Notes: a model not told the origin generated them from the letters alone. Counted from the stretch's first letter, positions 45,350-57,845 are shown. The stretch: DNA of 64,000 nucleotides from Allomyces arbusculus (GCA_027604705.1 JADHYV010000015.1:1-64000), one strand, 5' to 3'. Numbers and translations are program-made.

Positions 45350-48308
45350 TCACGCGCGCACCGGCACCGACGCGAGCGACTCGTCGACAGCGACCGCATG
45401 CACCTGCCCACGCAGCAGCACGCACCGTTCCTTGACGCTCTCCATCTCATCCACCGCCTCCTCGGCGGCCTGCACCTGAGCAGCCAACGCATCCCTGCGG
45501 TCGCGGATCGACCCGATCCCCGCATCCATTTTGGCCGCCGCATCGCCCAGTGTGTGCGTGAGCGCGACTGCCGCCGTCGTGCGCAGGTGCGCAGCAATCG
45601 TGTCCGGGTACTGCGCGGCACGCATGCGGTTGACGACGGCCTCCGCGAGCGTGTGTGGTAAATGCGCGGGCATCGTCGCAACGTAGTGGTACCCAAACGC
45701 GCCGGCCGCGACAAAGGCGCCGGCTGCGGCGAAGAGGGTCATGCGGCGCAGCCCCACGCGAAGGCCAAGTGAGAAAAGGTCCGATGAGACGGCGCGGGTT
45801 GGGAACATGGCCGACCGCGTGATGAACGAGCAGCCCGTCAGCGCGAGCGAGGCCATAGAGGTGGTTCCCGACGGAACGAGTGAGACGAGCGACGTGCGCA
45901 TGAGCGAAATGGCCGCAGAGGGGGCACCGACAACGTCGGACCAGGTCAGGGAGAGAACCCACGTCGCCGTGGCATGCCACGAGTCGCGCCAGGCTGCGCG
46001 CGACGTCGGGATCATGGCCACGATGCGCTGCAAAGTTCTCGTCGACGACGAGTCTGCAGACGACGTGACAACCGAGTGCGGGAACAGGAGCGAGGCGGGC
46101 GTCAGCGCCATTGTCAGCGGGTACAGTTGCGTGAGCGGCGTGGCGGGGACCTTGAGCGGAATCAGCGCCGACTTGGCGGCCGCTGCCGGGGTACCGAGCG
46201 CAGCTGCGGCAGCCAGAGCCCACTCGGCGTGCGCATTCGCCATGGCGTCCCAGGCTGTCTGCATTTCCGTCAATGCGTGCTGCCGGCACGCCTCCAGTTC
46301 CATGCAGACCACATCGACCAGGGCGCGGTGCAGGCTGCGGACGTACTCGTGCGCGTGCAAGAGCCCCGGCCACTCGACGGCCTCGCCACGTTCGGCGAGC
46401 AGAGCCGGCAACTTGGCAATCTTGGCAGCGACGACGGCGGCCGACGAGTCGGCTGCGCGCGCAATCATGTCGTTGAGCTCCCGCATCACGGCGAGCTTGC
46501 GCTCAGCAAGCTCGGCCTCGCGCGGCTGGACGGCGGCCAGATCGTCGCGCAGCTCTGTGAGTTTCTCGTTCAGCTTGGCGACGTTGAAGTCGAGCAGGAG
46601 TTCCATGTCGTGCAGCAAGTGCTCGATGTACCGCTTGACGGGCGACTGTTTGGAGACGGCGCGCTTCTCGAGCGTAAACTCCTTGAGCGCGCGCTCAACG
46701 TGCAGAAACTCTGCAATCCGCGGCGTTTGCGACACGGCCACAGCACCAGCACGTTGCGCGGCCTGCACATCGCGCAGCATCCCCTCGGCCGAGACAAAAT
46801 GCACGAGCTTGTCGCGGTACTCGAACGTGTGCGGCGAGAGCTGCTGGATCTGGCGCATAATCGTGCGTTTGCACCGCTCCTTGTCGCGGATCGAGTCAAA
46901 CTTGTTGATGACGACAAAGATGTAGGCCTTTTCCTGCCCGGCCTTGGTTAGAAACTCGCGCGATGAGAGCGTAAAATGGTCGGGCGCTGAGACAACAAAG
47001 ACAATCACGTCAATCTCCTTTTCCTGCGAGAAGAGCGCCATGGTCTGCCAGACGTCGCGGTTCAGACCAGGTGAATCGATCATGTGCACGTCGACCGACT
47101 CGTTTCCGACGAGCACTGACGTTGAAGTGGCCGCCGGGTCCTCGGAAATAAAGCACTTGATCATTTCGTAGCCATTGGGCTCAGCGACCAAGTGCGCGAG
47201 CTGGTCAAGCGGGTAAACGTCGGCCTCGTCGACGTGGGCCTCCGCCTTGTGCTTTTGGTGACGCTGTTGAGCAGCTGGTTGCACCGCACTCTTGCTCTTG
47301 TCGTCACCGCCTTGGCTGCTGCTCAAAATAGTGGCACCGTCGCGGACCAGATGCACTTCCTCACGCTGCCCACGCGCAGTATTGTGCCGCGCGTCGAGGA
47401 CTTCGACAAAGACGTTGGTCAGCGGTTGCTGGTCGACGGGGACGACGTTGCGGCGCAGGAGAGCGTTGACAAAGGACGACTTGCCGCTGTTCAAATCACC
47501 CGTGACCTAGAAGTCGTTGTGCTAGGTTCATGAGCGCGACGAAATGGTCGAATCGTGACCGAGATTCGATCAAGCGCACCAAGATCCGGCACGTTGGGTC
47601 CTGCACACGCCCTTCGAGCGTGACCAGGTGCTGGCGCACTTCGGTCAACTTGTTGCGCAGCATGGATGTGAGCGCATCAGCGGGCAAAAGAAACCCGGCC
47701 GATGTGGCGGGCACATCGAGCGTCAGGACGCGGAATAGCGTTTCCATCTCATCACCATCATCGTTGCCCGTATCAGAATCGTCGTGGAACGACCGTGATG
47801 ACGACGCGCGCGACAATTGGCGTGTCGGCGCCGTCCCAATTTCGGACCGCGCCGCCGTCAACGACGCCGATGAGACGTGCGGTGCCGACACGCGGCGATT
47901 TTGCATTGCGTGCGGTGCGATTTCCGACCCAGGAGGAGCAGCCGTGCCGGACCGCTTGCGCCCGCCAATCATGACGCGGACGGCAGGCGTGATGCGCGTC
48001 GAGATGGTACGAGCGAGCCGCGAGTTGCTACGGTGGTGGTTTCCATCGTGGTCGGCACGGGAACCGCCGTGGATGCGGGCCAGGTCGAGCGGGTACAACA
48101 GCCGCTGGTGCTGTGAACTTTGCGTGAGCCGCTCCACTTCGGACACGAGGCCGCGTGCGCGCTGCAAGTAAGCGACCAACCGTTTCTGGTTCTCGGTGTA
48201 CATTTCACTGAGAACAGCGCTCGCCGCGGTCTGAGATGGCGGTTGCGGTGGTGGCGGCATCTCAGGCCGGCCCGCGAGCGTGCTACGCCGCGGGAACGTG
48301 CTTGACAT
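45350..48308 (-). CDS. FZO1: Mitofusin / Fzo1-type dynamin-family GTPase
   Basis: Two exons (48308-47580 and 47506-45350), with a 73-nt phase-0 intron, give about 961 residues. Splicing joins CRIL to VTGDLNSGKSSFVNALLRR, restoring the G1 motif at about residues 246-254. G2 region VDQQPLTNVFVEV, G3 DSPGL (about 387) and G4 NKFD (about 444) follow; RFHxS-like sequence is absent, but HFVSAEGMLRD matches the family. Coiled segments flank a hydrophobic double span MTLFAAAGAFVAAGAFGYHY (about 825-850), as expected for the outer-membrane anchor. Fzo1 fuses mitochondrial outer membranes. The N-terminal 240 residues include a heptad region after a Ser/Arg-rich stretch. A Lys/His/Gln-rich insert of about 30 residues lies between G2 and G3. 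The last coiled coil (about 880-950) would be HR2. Confidence 0.9.
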
Positions 48309-48683
48309 GGTCGTGCGGGTGTCGGGCGTCGATTGCGCTTCACTGCAGCAAGTTGAGAACGCTGTAGACCCCGCGAAGGGCCAAGTTGATGTTGGAGCCG
48401 ACAATCGAGAAACGACTTGTTGGGGGTTGTTGGCATTTGGCTCATGCGGGCTGAGGCAGAGGCCGGCCAGGCGATTGCCGCGAAAGCAATAGAGAACTCA
48501 TACGCTACGCAAGGCACGTCGATTGTCCTGGCTGCCCCCGGATACCACAACATAACGAGATGCACTTCCGGCCAGTGAGTTGTAGCCTTGCTGACAACTG
48601 CGTTGGAAATTCTCAAGGCTCGGCGCTATCCGCAACTGACACGCTGCTGTTACACGGACGCGCAACAACACGGCTGCAGGGCC
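48309..48683. promoter_or_regulatory. Divergent intergenic region, FZO1 / membrane-protein gene
   Basis: A stretch of 375 bases lies between start codons at 48308 (minus) and 48684 (plus). No coding stretch convinces. No specific element is seen. Confidence 0.35.
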
Positions 48684-51130
48684 ATGCTGCGCTCCGGCCT
48701 GCCAATCCTCGGCGTCGCGCTCGCGACCACGGCGGCAATCGGCTCTTATACGTCGTGGCTTGCGTACTTTCGTACCCAAGCCGACAAGCGCCAAGTTGCC
48801 GTCGCCATCAACTCCGCACATGCTTTATTCTATTGGGCCATTGCGGCCATCGTCATGCAGCAGCATTTTGCCGCCGTTTTCCCTCGATTTATGGCGCTGT
48901 GCCCGAACGGATCCTGTTGCGCGCGGCGACCGAAGAAGACTCGTGCGGCACGGTTGGCTGGACCCGCTCCAAGCTCAATCGGGGCAAGAGGGGCCGACGT
49001 TGATGGTGCACGTGTGCCGGCCATTGTGACGGGTTCCCTGGCTTCCGTGCAATCTATATCCGACGCGCAACCCGGACGACAACAACGACGGCCCGAGTGG
49101 TCCCTGGGTGCAACGTGGCTCGCGACCGTCCTGGTTCTGATCATTGCGCAGGTGGTCATCTTTGCGCAGCTCATTTCGAGGGAGACGCGCGGTTTTGTGG
49201 ATTGGCGCTCAACAAACCGGTTCACCTTGGCAGGTGAAATCAGCGGTACGGCTCCTTCGTCACGTTCCAAGAGTGCGAGTGCCTTGCGACTAATTCCGCT
49301 CTTTCTTGGGCCTAAGAGACGGTGTGTTTCATGTCAGTGTGCATTCTCTCGCCAATGATTCTCAAGCTGGCCGTGGTGCTGGGTAATCGGCACGCTGAGG
49401 ACAGGCCGCGCGTCAAGGTGCAACGATCGACGACCGCGATCTTTGTGCTCGTCGTCATGGCCCTCAGCGACTGGCTGCTGATTGTCTGGAACGTCCAGTA
49501 CTCGCTTTTCATTTTGCCGGTCCTCATCGTCGCGGCACTCGCCGTGACCGTGCATTTTGTTCGCCGCGTTAATCGCAACCAGTCAATGCCGCTCTGGCAC
49601 GGTCATCTCGACTTGGCCTATTTGCATTTCGCCGGTCCGTCTTGAGCCTGTTCTGCCCGCAGCACGGCTCGCGCTGACCTGATCTTAACTGTTTCCATCA
49701 CACAGCATACTTCGTCTTTAGGGGATTGATCGTGTTTTGCCGTGACATTCCCGCGATCGTGCCGCACTCGACCTCGCACTGGATGTCGTTCGCCATCAAG
49801 TTTGGCACGCCCGCGATCGCGCGTGCCGTGATTTGGCTGACGGTGCTCGTTATGAACCTGTCGACGTCCATGGTGTTCCGGAAGAACGACCTTTGGGTGT
49901 CTTTCTTCTTTCGCGTACGTCCACGACTTGTTTCTGTCTTGTCCACCATCGGTTTGGGTGTGCTGAGCGGGCCCCACCCATTTGCTCGCGCGTAGCTGGC
50001 CGAAGAGCTTGCCGTCCTCGTTCTCACATTGCAGGGCGACTCGGACGCCGACACACTCGCCCTCGCTGCGGCGGCTAACGTTCTGCTTCTCGTGCTCCTC
50101 TCGAGTGGACTCGCCAACGACCTCGTGTTTTCTTGGTCGTCAAACATCCCACTGCGTGACTTGTATGGCAACTCGCTCTTTCACTACCTCACGCGGCAAC
50201 TTCCGGCACGCGACCCGAGACGACGCAAACCCAGCACGTCGAGCCGACTCTCAAAGACGGAACGGCACGCTGACATGATCGATTCCTGCTCGCGCCCGAG
50301 TTCAGACGTCGGTATTTGTCAAATGCCTTCAGTGACATCCGGGCCAGTATTCTCACCTCCGCCCCTTCGAACCTCTCATTTTTCAGTCGCTCATGGCCCC
50401 GCCGTCGCCCGCCGCCACCCTTGCGCCCATGACCGACATCCCGGCACCTGACAGCCACTGGACGCCGGCACTGATCGCCTGTGTGCACGAGCGATTACAA
50501 GTACACGCCGACGTGGCGCACCAGTACCACCTGGCGCGCGTCGTAGCCGTCGCGTGCATTGTGCTCTTCCATCTCGTTGCGCTGCAGGCCGAGGTGCCCA
50601 CCGACTGGGTTCAATGGGCACGCTCGTTTATCCCGCTCGCGGTGATGGCGTTCTCGTACGCCGTCGCTGCCGTGATCGTCGTGTCTCTGTACCGCCGCAA
50701 GATCCGCAACCTCGGGTTTGACCGTGTTCGCATTCTCACGCTTGATCCAGTTCCGCTCGCGTCGTCAGCGTCGACGATCTCGCGCCCGAAATTAACGTCG
50801 CAGTCGCTCGAGGTACCGGGCTTGTCACGGGCTAGCACGAACGTCACGGACCACCTACCCCTGACCAGGCCAGAGAAGAAGACCGGTACCGGGCCCACGG
50901 TACCACCCACGTCGCCCTTGGGCATCATCATGAAGGCGCTGGCGGGGTCGAGAAAGGCGCGCGCCGCAAGCGGAAGCGATGAGCCAGCCGCGCTTTCTCT
51001 TCCGCAGGTGGTTCAGCTCGACCCGATCCGGATGGGGCGCGACGACTTGTGGGAGTGCACGTCGCCGAGTTTGGTGCTGTGGCTCGTCGTGTTCTCGGTC
51101 ATGATCCAGCTCTCGCCGTCGTCGAGGTGA
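48684..51130 (+). CDS. Polytopic membrane protein of unknown family (tandem copy 1)
   Basis: From the ATG at 48684 the sequence reads as several exons in different frames, all rich in membrane spans. They include LPILGVALATTAAIGSY, LFYWAIAAIVMQQHFAAVF, TWLATVLVLIIAQVVIFAQL, ILSPMILKLAVVLG, STTAIFVLVVMALSDWLLIV, VLIVAALAVTVHFV, AIARAVIWLTVLVMNL, AANVLLLVLLSSGLA, ARVVAVACIVLFHLVAL, FIPLAVMAFSYAVAAVIVV and LVLWLVVFSVMIQL, so about ten to twelve helices. One intron near 49918-49994 has good ends (GTACGTCC and GCGTAG). The last exon is open from 50393 to 51130 and has Ser-rich cytosolic sequence after the span ending RRKIRNLGFDR. Other exon boundaries are uncertain; an in-frame ATG at 50393 could also start a separate short gene. 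Transporter or receptor roles are possible, but I recognise neither. It is duplicated downstream. Confidence 0.55.
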
Positions 51131-51575
51131 TAATGAGGTTCGGTGGAGTAGACTGTAGGACTGTCAGACTGGGATAGCGAGGTCAGGAAATACATTTAGC
51201 ATGGAGTGTTTTCATCGTCGCAGGCAGATTGCGGGTGGATAATCAAGTACGCCTCGACAACAACAGCGCAGGTGGCGCTGCATGAGGCGGCCCGCTGTTC
51301 TAGATGTCACCTTTTTGACATAGGCTTTGCGTTGGCACTTGATTGAACGCAATTCCGTCGTTGATGCTTCGGCCAGCGTTGCACCTTGCAGTCCGAGCAA
51401 CCAACCCGTAAATCCCTCAAGCCAACTGCGTTGTCGACGACTACTTGCACTCCAATAACCGGCAACCGCCGCGAGCTTTCTACTGTGTGGGAGCCAGAAA
51501 TTTCGGCGCCAACGACGGCGACAACAAGGCCGGATAGCCCGGCTCGCGCTACTGGATCGTTTGGCTGCTGCAACC
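51131..51575. other. Spacer between the duplicated membrane-protein copies
   Basis: These 445 bases lie between the stop of copy 1 and the start of the decayed copy. Presumably they include the former promoter of copy 2. Nothing recognisable. Confidence 0.3.
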
Positions 51576-53061
51576 ATGTTGCGACCAGACAGTGCATTTG
51601 CAATCGTCATGGTAGCCGTGATTGCAATAGTCCTTCACGCAACGGGCGTGGTTCCATCACTTTTACTTCATCAACCGTGCTGCCACGTTCAAGCTCGGGT
51701 TCACGATTGCGATTGCTCAGCTCAGACCATACTGGGCCATCGAGGCGACATTCATGCAGCAACATTTTTGCGGCCGTGTTCCCGCTGCACATGGCGCTGT
51801 TCCCACCCGAGATCGGGACGGCACGATATCAATCCGCTCGTGCGGCTGCTCCATGCTCCCAGTTATCGCTATGTGCGCTACCAGCGGAAAGCACCGTTTC
51901 TCGAAGCGAACCGGTGGACGCGACTGCTGCAAAGTCTACGCAACCTGTCCACCAACGGTCGCTGGGCGGCAAGTGGTTATTCGGCGTCTTTGCTGTGCTG
52001 CTCATTCAGGTCATTGTGATGATGCTCGCACTGTCCATGTCGACCTGGGCCGAGCCGACATCTCACGATAGCAGATGCGCTGCTCTGGTACTCTTTGCAG
52101 CGAGTGCTCTCAAGTCAATACGTGTCGTTTGCCGTCGAATTTGGGGTCTCCGCAACGTGCCTCACCATCATGTTCTTGGTCGTTTACGTCATAGCAATGA
52201 CCGCGTCCTTGCGTTACGACGAGACGACCCGTGGATGTCGTTCTACTTCCGTGTGTGTTTGCACTGCCCTTGCGATTCCTCGGTGCACTGACCTTCGCCG
52301 CTCCGCGACCTATACGGCAACGCCCGGAAACAGCTGCTCGCGTGCCAACTGCCGCCGCATTCGCCAGGCCCGCATGGACCGCGAGTGTCAAATGGAACGC
52401 ACGTTTTTTGCTCAGGCGGGTCGTCAAAGGCATGTATACTTAGTCGCATTGTCCTGTTTTGCCACTTCTACTCTGCGTAGTCCGGTGCCTCTCGCTCCTC
52501 GCCAACGACCATCTCGACGCCCTCCGCGCCCCCTTTGGCGCCAACATCGACCAGGACACTCGGTGCGGGCGGTCATGGACTCCCGGACTGATCATCACGG
52601 CGCACCGACGATTGCGGAAGCACGCGGGCATTGCGCCACAGAACCACCTGACGGGATTTATGCCGTCCTTTGCACGGTCGTGTTCCGCGTCGTCTCCCTC
52701 AAGCGGGTGCGCCCGACGACTGGATGCGTGGGTCCTCGAGTTTGTCCCAATCGCGGCCATGGCCATGGCCTACCTCGTCTTGGCCACGATCACAATCGCG
52801 TTGCTGCACCGCAAGATCAGTAACCTCGGGTTTGACCGCGCGCAGCTTATTGGCGACTCGGCGGCGCCCAAGGCTGGTGGTGGCAGTGGTGGTGCAATGC
52901 CATCCGCGCTCTCGATATGCGAGGAAGCGGCATCGTCGAACGTGTCGGCGAGCTCTCTCGCGAGCGTGCGGGATCGGCGCGCGAGCGCGAAACCAGCAGT
53001 ACCTGTCCAGCTACTATTGATTCGCGTCGAGTTCATGGACTTGTGGAGCTGCCGAGTCTAG
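51576..53061 (+). pseudogene. Decayed tandem duplicate of the polytopic membrane-protein gene
   Basis: It starts with ATG and MLRPDSAFAIVMVAVIAIVL, collinear with MLRSGLPILGVALATTAAIG of copy 1. It then shows, in changing frames and the same order, ATFMQQHF (copy 1: AIVMQQHF), YVSFAVEFGVSATCLTIMFL (HWMSFAIKFGTPAIARAVIWL), DPWMSFYFRV (DLWVSFFFRV), PLRDLYGNA (PLRDLYGNS), SWTPGLIITAHRRL (HWTPALIACVHERL) and FVPIAAMAMAYLVLATITIA with LLHRKISNLGFDR (FIPLAVMAFSYAVAAVIVV, LYRRKIRNLGFDR). Frame changes occur within conserved blocks, not only between exons. It is shorter than copy 1 and its final span ends early. This is a pseudogene of the neighbouring gene, moderately old. Confidence 0.6.
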
Positions 53062-53249
53062 TCCTGTGGCTCGTGCTCGCTCTCGAGAGAGTGCCGCGAA
53101 GCAGATGGGACGAAACTCTCGGGTGGACTAGGGACGCAGGCACTTGACGACCGAGATAACCTCGAAATACATTTCTGTTCTCGCCAAATCAAGCACATTT
53201 TCCTCGTTCTCGTCTCTTCCCTTTTTGCTACCCGCCACTCACCTGCAAC

Positions 53250-55029
53250 CTACAGCTCTTCGCACCAAATGTGAATCCGGTTCGGGTCTGCCGCAAAACT
53301 GCGCGCGTAGGCCACATCGTCGTTGTCGGTCATGGTCACGAGCTCGCCGTCCATGTCACGAAACATAGGCCGGAATGCGGTCTGCGTCTGGAACTTGGCT
53401 CGTATTGCTTGCAGCAAGTCGGTGAATGACACGTCGGTTGGCAGGAGAAGCATCCGCGTGTCGCCAAAATGCACCTTGACGTGGAGCTACCAATGGCCAG
53501 AATGAATACAGTCAGCAGAGCAAACAACAAAATCCGGATTTGACGGCACAAACCATGGTGCTCGACCGCGCGCGCATATTGTCGACCGACGACCGCGACA
53601 AATGCGACACCGTGCGTCCTGGCGACGGCGGCCGCGACGGGACGCGTGGACTCGCCGTGAGCGACGGGCTTGACGGCGACGTCGCCGGAACGACACGCCG
53701 CTCCGAGGGAATGGCCTGCCCGCGAATGCTCGCACCGGATGGTGGCCGCGTCAGAACGCGTGGGCTCGCCATCGGCGACAAGCTGGGCGGCGCCGACACG
53801 GACAAGACGCGCCGCTCCAGGGACATGGCCTGGTCGCCCATTTCCGTGCCCGACGGTGGCCGAGGTCGCAGTGGCGGTGGCAAACTGCGGAATTTCGGAT
53901 TGAGCTCGTCAGGTCGTGCCGGGCGTGATGGGGGATCGCCGGCGCGTGAGACGGCGCGGTTTGGGTTGGGTCGGAACATGCCCATGCTGCTCAACCGGCG
54001 GGTGGAGATGAACGAGGGCGGTTCGGGGGGCGCTGGTTGCGCCGTGGGGTGGGGTGGAGGGGGATGAGATGGCGGAGGGTGGGGCGGGGGAGGGTGGGGC
54101 GGTCGCGACGGCGGGCGTGGAGGAAGGTCGCGCGGGAGGTCGCGCGGGAGGTCGCGCGGTGTCGTCGCGGCCGGTGATTGGAGCGTGCGCGTCAGGGTAC
54201 CAGAAAAGGCCTGGACCGGCTCGTCCTGGATTGGAGAGGGGGAACATGGTCAGTTTGGGATCAGGGCATGCTCAGCAAGAACACATACCGCAACGGAGAG
54301 CCGCTTCATCGCGTCGAGGTCGCGGTCGTCGGACCGGACCGCGGCGACAACTTTGCTGTGTCCGACAAAGCGCGTCTTGCCCATGTTGCTCAGTTTGGCC
54401 GCTGGTGGACGAAACAAACACTTGAGCGGCACCTGGAACAGCTCGGCTCTGTCATGGTCGACCCCAGTGCGAATCCGTTCCTCGTGCTCTTGCGTTCGGG
54501 CTCCCTTGTGCGCATTTTCGAGCAGCAAGTTGGCTGCGACCGTCTCACCGAGTTGAGCGAACGCCAATGCTTGATTGAACAGAATCTCGCACGCGTAGAG
54601 CCGGAAATCGAGCCCGAGTTGGCGGTAGTCGATGACGAGGTTACCGCGCGTCGAGTCGAGCGCTCCCTGGAACAACGCCTTGGCTTCGCTGTACCGTCCA
54701 AGAAGATAGTGCGTGACGCCGAGCTGGAACTGAGCAGCGGCGAGGTAGTGGTCGTGCTCAATGGCGTCGTCGAAAGCGAGCACCTGTGCGTGGAAACGGC
54801 TTTAGCAACTTGACTTGATGTGGACGTGGTGCGTTTCGACAAGTTGGATTGAAAAACAAACCGCATCCTCAAGTTGGTCCATGCTCAAAAACGTCATGCC
54901 GACGTTGAACAAGATGCGCGACGAGCCGAGAATTGGGTTGAACAGGTCAAGCGCGGTTTCGTAGTCACCATTGTCATAGGCCTGGCAGGCCTCATGCCAC
55001 TGGACGAGCTCCTGCTTGAGGCTGTTCAT
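53250..55029 (-). CDS. noxR: NADPH-oxidase regulator, p67phox/NoxR-like (TPR + PB1)
   Basis: Exon 1 (55029-54862) reads MNSLKQELVQWHEACQAYDN and ILFNVGMTFLSMDQLEDA, the first TPR of p67phox/NoxR. A 78-nt phase-0 intron follows, and exon 2 (from 54783) continues VLAFDDAIEHDHYLAAAQFQ, LGVTHYLLGRYSEAKALF, then IDYRQLGLDFRLYACEILFN and PLKCLFRPPAAKLSNMGKTRF, the latter being the activation-domain-like segment. A Pro/Ser-rich linker (about 54,240-53,500) has uncertain exon boundaries. The last exon (53486-53250) is a PB1 domain: LHVKVHFGDTRMLLLPTDV to IHIWCEEL, with the acidic OPCA motif FRDMDGELVTMTDNDDV. NoxR binds active Rac through the TPRs and switches on NoxA/NoxB to make superoxide. No SH3 is seen, as in other fungi. 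Confidence 0.88.
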
Positions 55030-55647
55030 GCGGTGGGTTGACTGGCGCGCTAATGTTGCGCTTCCTGCTGATGTCTGGCTACAATGGTGGAGTGGAGAGG
55101 AGACCGCGAGTTGAAGTGCAGCTCGAGCATCGGAGACCTGACAGCTGCGGCGCGCGATGGCGCGAATGACATTCGCCTCCATTGACGACAGAGAGGGTTC
55201 TTTGAAAGTCCACCCGTTTTTAATCAAGAACAATTGGCGTGCAATGAGGGCTTGGTGACGGTTCGCCCTGAAACAATCAGGTCCACGGACTGTGAGCCGA
55301 GAACCAATTGTCGCGCATTGTTGCATCAAGTCTGACGGGCCGAGCACGGCGCACCGGCACGACAATGGCCCGTTCGTCCGGGCCATTCATGACAGCTCGC
55401 GGCGGAGGTGACTGAATCGGTGGTGCGAGACGGGTGCGAGACGCAACGGCCATTTCATTAGCAGACCGTCCTCACGAGCGTCTGTCTGTTCCTTCTTTCT
55501 CAGCCAAACAGTTTGAGTTGGCTGATCGATCGCGTCCCAATCGACTGCGCAACCCCGACCCTCGTAAATCCTACTCAACTTGGCGCATTCACAAGAAAAG
55601 GACAGCGGCTTCAATTAAGATTCATCTGCATCGTTACCTGCGAGACC
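55030..55647. promoter_or_regulatory. Divergent intergenic region, noxR / CCDC148-like gene
   Basis: These are 618 bases between divergent starts. They should hold both promoters. A few short open frames exist but none looks coding. No defined element is recognised. Confidence 0.35.
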
Positions 55648-57835
55648 ATGAACGTCGACACTTTCATTACGCGGCAGCGTTGTGGCGGCCCGACGTGCTT
55701 GCGCCCCATCGACCATCACTCTGTGCTTCAAGTCATTTCCGAACGCAAGAATGAGCTCCTGTCAACATCGGACCGAGTATGCTCCATCACCCATTGAGAA
55801 GCGCCAAACGATGTTTCGCGCGCGAGTTCGTCGTGCCCAACCTCGTTTCCCGCTCGCCATAGATTGCAAACATTGCCCGGCAGGCAGCATCGAAACGCGA
55901 CGAATTCAAGATTGGTGGGCATCAGCAAGTATGGCGGGACTATTGGAATCGGCTTGAAGCCAAGGGGTAGGTGTCGTGCTGCGCACAGTGACTCTTGAAA
56001 AATATCCCAACCCTGACTCGATTCGTCTCGCTCGCTCGATTTGCGCGGAATAGCAAGGAGCTCGAAAAAGACGTCGACAACTGGCACGCTTATGCCTGCG
56101 TGAGCGATACCTTTTCCATTGACGACGCCGAAGACATGCTCCAATGCTTGGAATCATCACGGGTCAGCTCGCGTGCCTTGCGGGCCCAGCGAACAGGTAT
56201 GGTAACGTGCCCCATATCAAACCAACAAGGAACGAAAAGTGACCATCGTCCCGCGTAGCTCTTGCGACCAAGATTGACGGTCTCGCGCAGGTCCGGGCTC
56301 ACCGAAAGCTCTTGCCCCGCGACGTAGCCAAGTTCAAGGGCGAGCTACTGGCGGGACTGCAGCCGGTTCGCTTGAGTTTCCCTTCCGTCGGCCATCTTAT
56401 TCCGGGTCGACCGGTCTGACGCAGTTGAATCGATGTAGCCCGACTCGCTCGAAATTCACGCAAGTTTGATTCGCACGATTGAGCGCGACGACGCTGTCCA
56501 CCAGTACCTCGTGCACCACGACAACCTCTTCATGGACGTGCGTGACATCTCGTGCGACTCCACCGTGAAAGATGCCCTTCTACTCGAGCTTGATCGGTAT
56601 GTTGGTCCATTAGCGGCCCTCGATCGTCATGACTCCGACTAACGCACGCTCTTCCGACAGTCTCGACTCTGAACTCGACGAGGCTCTCGCATCGCTCCCG
56701 ACAGCACCGCCTACCGTCCCGCTGCTCGCCATCCTCCGGGCGGCCAAGCTTCATGAAGAGCACGCGCCCGTCGTCCACCGGCGCACGGCGCGGCTCCAGG
56801 CGCGACTCACGCTGGAGATGCCCGTGCGCGCCGACCGCGACGCTGCCGTCACCGCAAACACGATCACGCGGCAGGCTCACGCGCAGCGCGCCTCTCTCGT
56901 GGCTGCACATGCACGGATCAAGCGTGCCCGTGTCGCTGAAGCCGCACGGATCATGGCCGAGCACACGGCGCGCGTGCAGTCGGCGCGTGAGCGCAAGGCA
57001 GAACGTGTTGCAGCGCAGCGTGCGGCCGAGGAGATTCATGCCGTGGTGGAAGCCTGGCGCGCGGCGACCGTGGCCGAACTCGCTGCGGCTGCAGAGCGCG
57101 AGGAGCGAGTCGCGCGCGAACACGTGGAGCGGGAACGCAATGAGGCGAAACGGCGCGCACGCGACCTCGAGCGCCGGCGGAGCGCTGGCCGGGCCCGACA
57201 AGTAGAACGTGCGCGAATGGTCGCGGCCGAAGAGGCCAAGCTCGAGGCGCTGCGTTTGGTCATGGAGGCCGAAGCAGTGCATGTGGCAGCCGAGCGGCGT
57301 GGGCGGGTCGCCGACCGGCAGGACTTGTGGGAGGAGAAGGTGGCCAAGCGCCGGGAAATTGAGCGGATTCGGCAAGTCGAAGAGCGTGAGAGCGAGGAGA
57401 TTCTCGAGCAGATTCGCCGGCAAGTCCGCGACCGGATTCAAGTTGAGCGGTACGTTTCAAGATTGTCTCTATTCATTCTTTTCTCTTTGGTCGGGATTCT
57501 CACCAATGCTTTTCATCACCAGCGATCCGGATCGTGTCGCCCGACCGACCGCTGCGCGCGCGGCTGCCTTGGCCGCTGGTACAACAGCCGAAGGTGTTTT
57601 CTTCCACGATGGGAGCGGCGCTGCAGTTCGCCCTGTTCCCGGTTACTCGGACGCGACCATATTCAAGGACCCGCGGGCCAAGCTCCTTCACTTGCTGGGC
57701 CAACGCGACAGCGCTGCATTGTCTAAGACCGCCCAAACGTATGTACTCAACACGCTCGCGCACATGCAACCGGATCGGCGGACGACGCACTTGCAGAGCA
57801 GTATTCGGTTTGGCGAGGACAGCGGGACCAGTTGA
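55648..57835 (+). CDS. CCDC148: Coiled-coil protein CCDC148-like
   Basis: This multi-exon gene starts at ATG 55648: CLRPIDHHSVLQVISERKNE matches the KPVDYQQLRALTEAKK segment of animal CCDC148. Later exons read EFKIGGHQQVWRDYWNRLE (family HKQVWWQEYQRL), KELEKDVDNWHAYACV and LEIHASLIRTIERDDAVHQY. A long exon from about 56675 (after an acceptor CTTCCGACAG) encodes a continuous, highly charged coiled coil of about 250 residues. An intron at about 57450-57519 leads to the C-terminal exon with DPDRVARPTAARAAAL, PVPGYSDATIFKDPRAKLL and SKTAQTYVLNTL, matching the conserved CCDC148 tail (DPR...L...YAKE). Several inner exon ends are approximate. CCDC148 is poorly studied, and its phylogenetic distribution suggests a cilium link. 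Orthology rests on three separate collinear blocks. Confidence 0.75.
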
Positions 57836-57845
57836 CTACATCAAA

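Noticed and set aside
47507-47540. A 34-nt intron in FZO1
   Set aside because: An alternative donor at 47579 gives a 73-nt intron with correct phase and restores CRIL-VTGDLNSGKS, as in relatives; the 34-nt version leaves an extra non-conserved segment.
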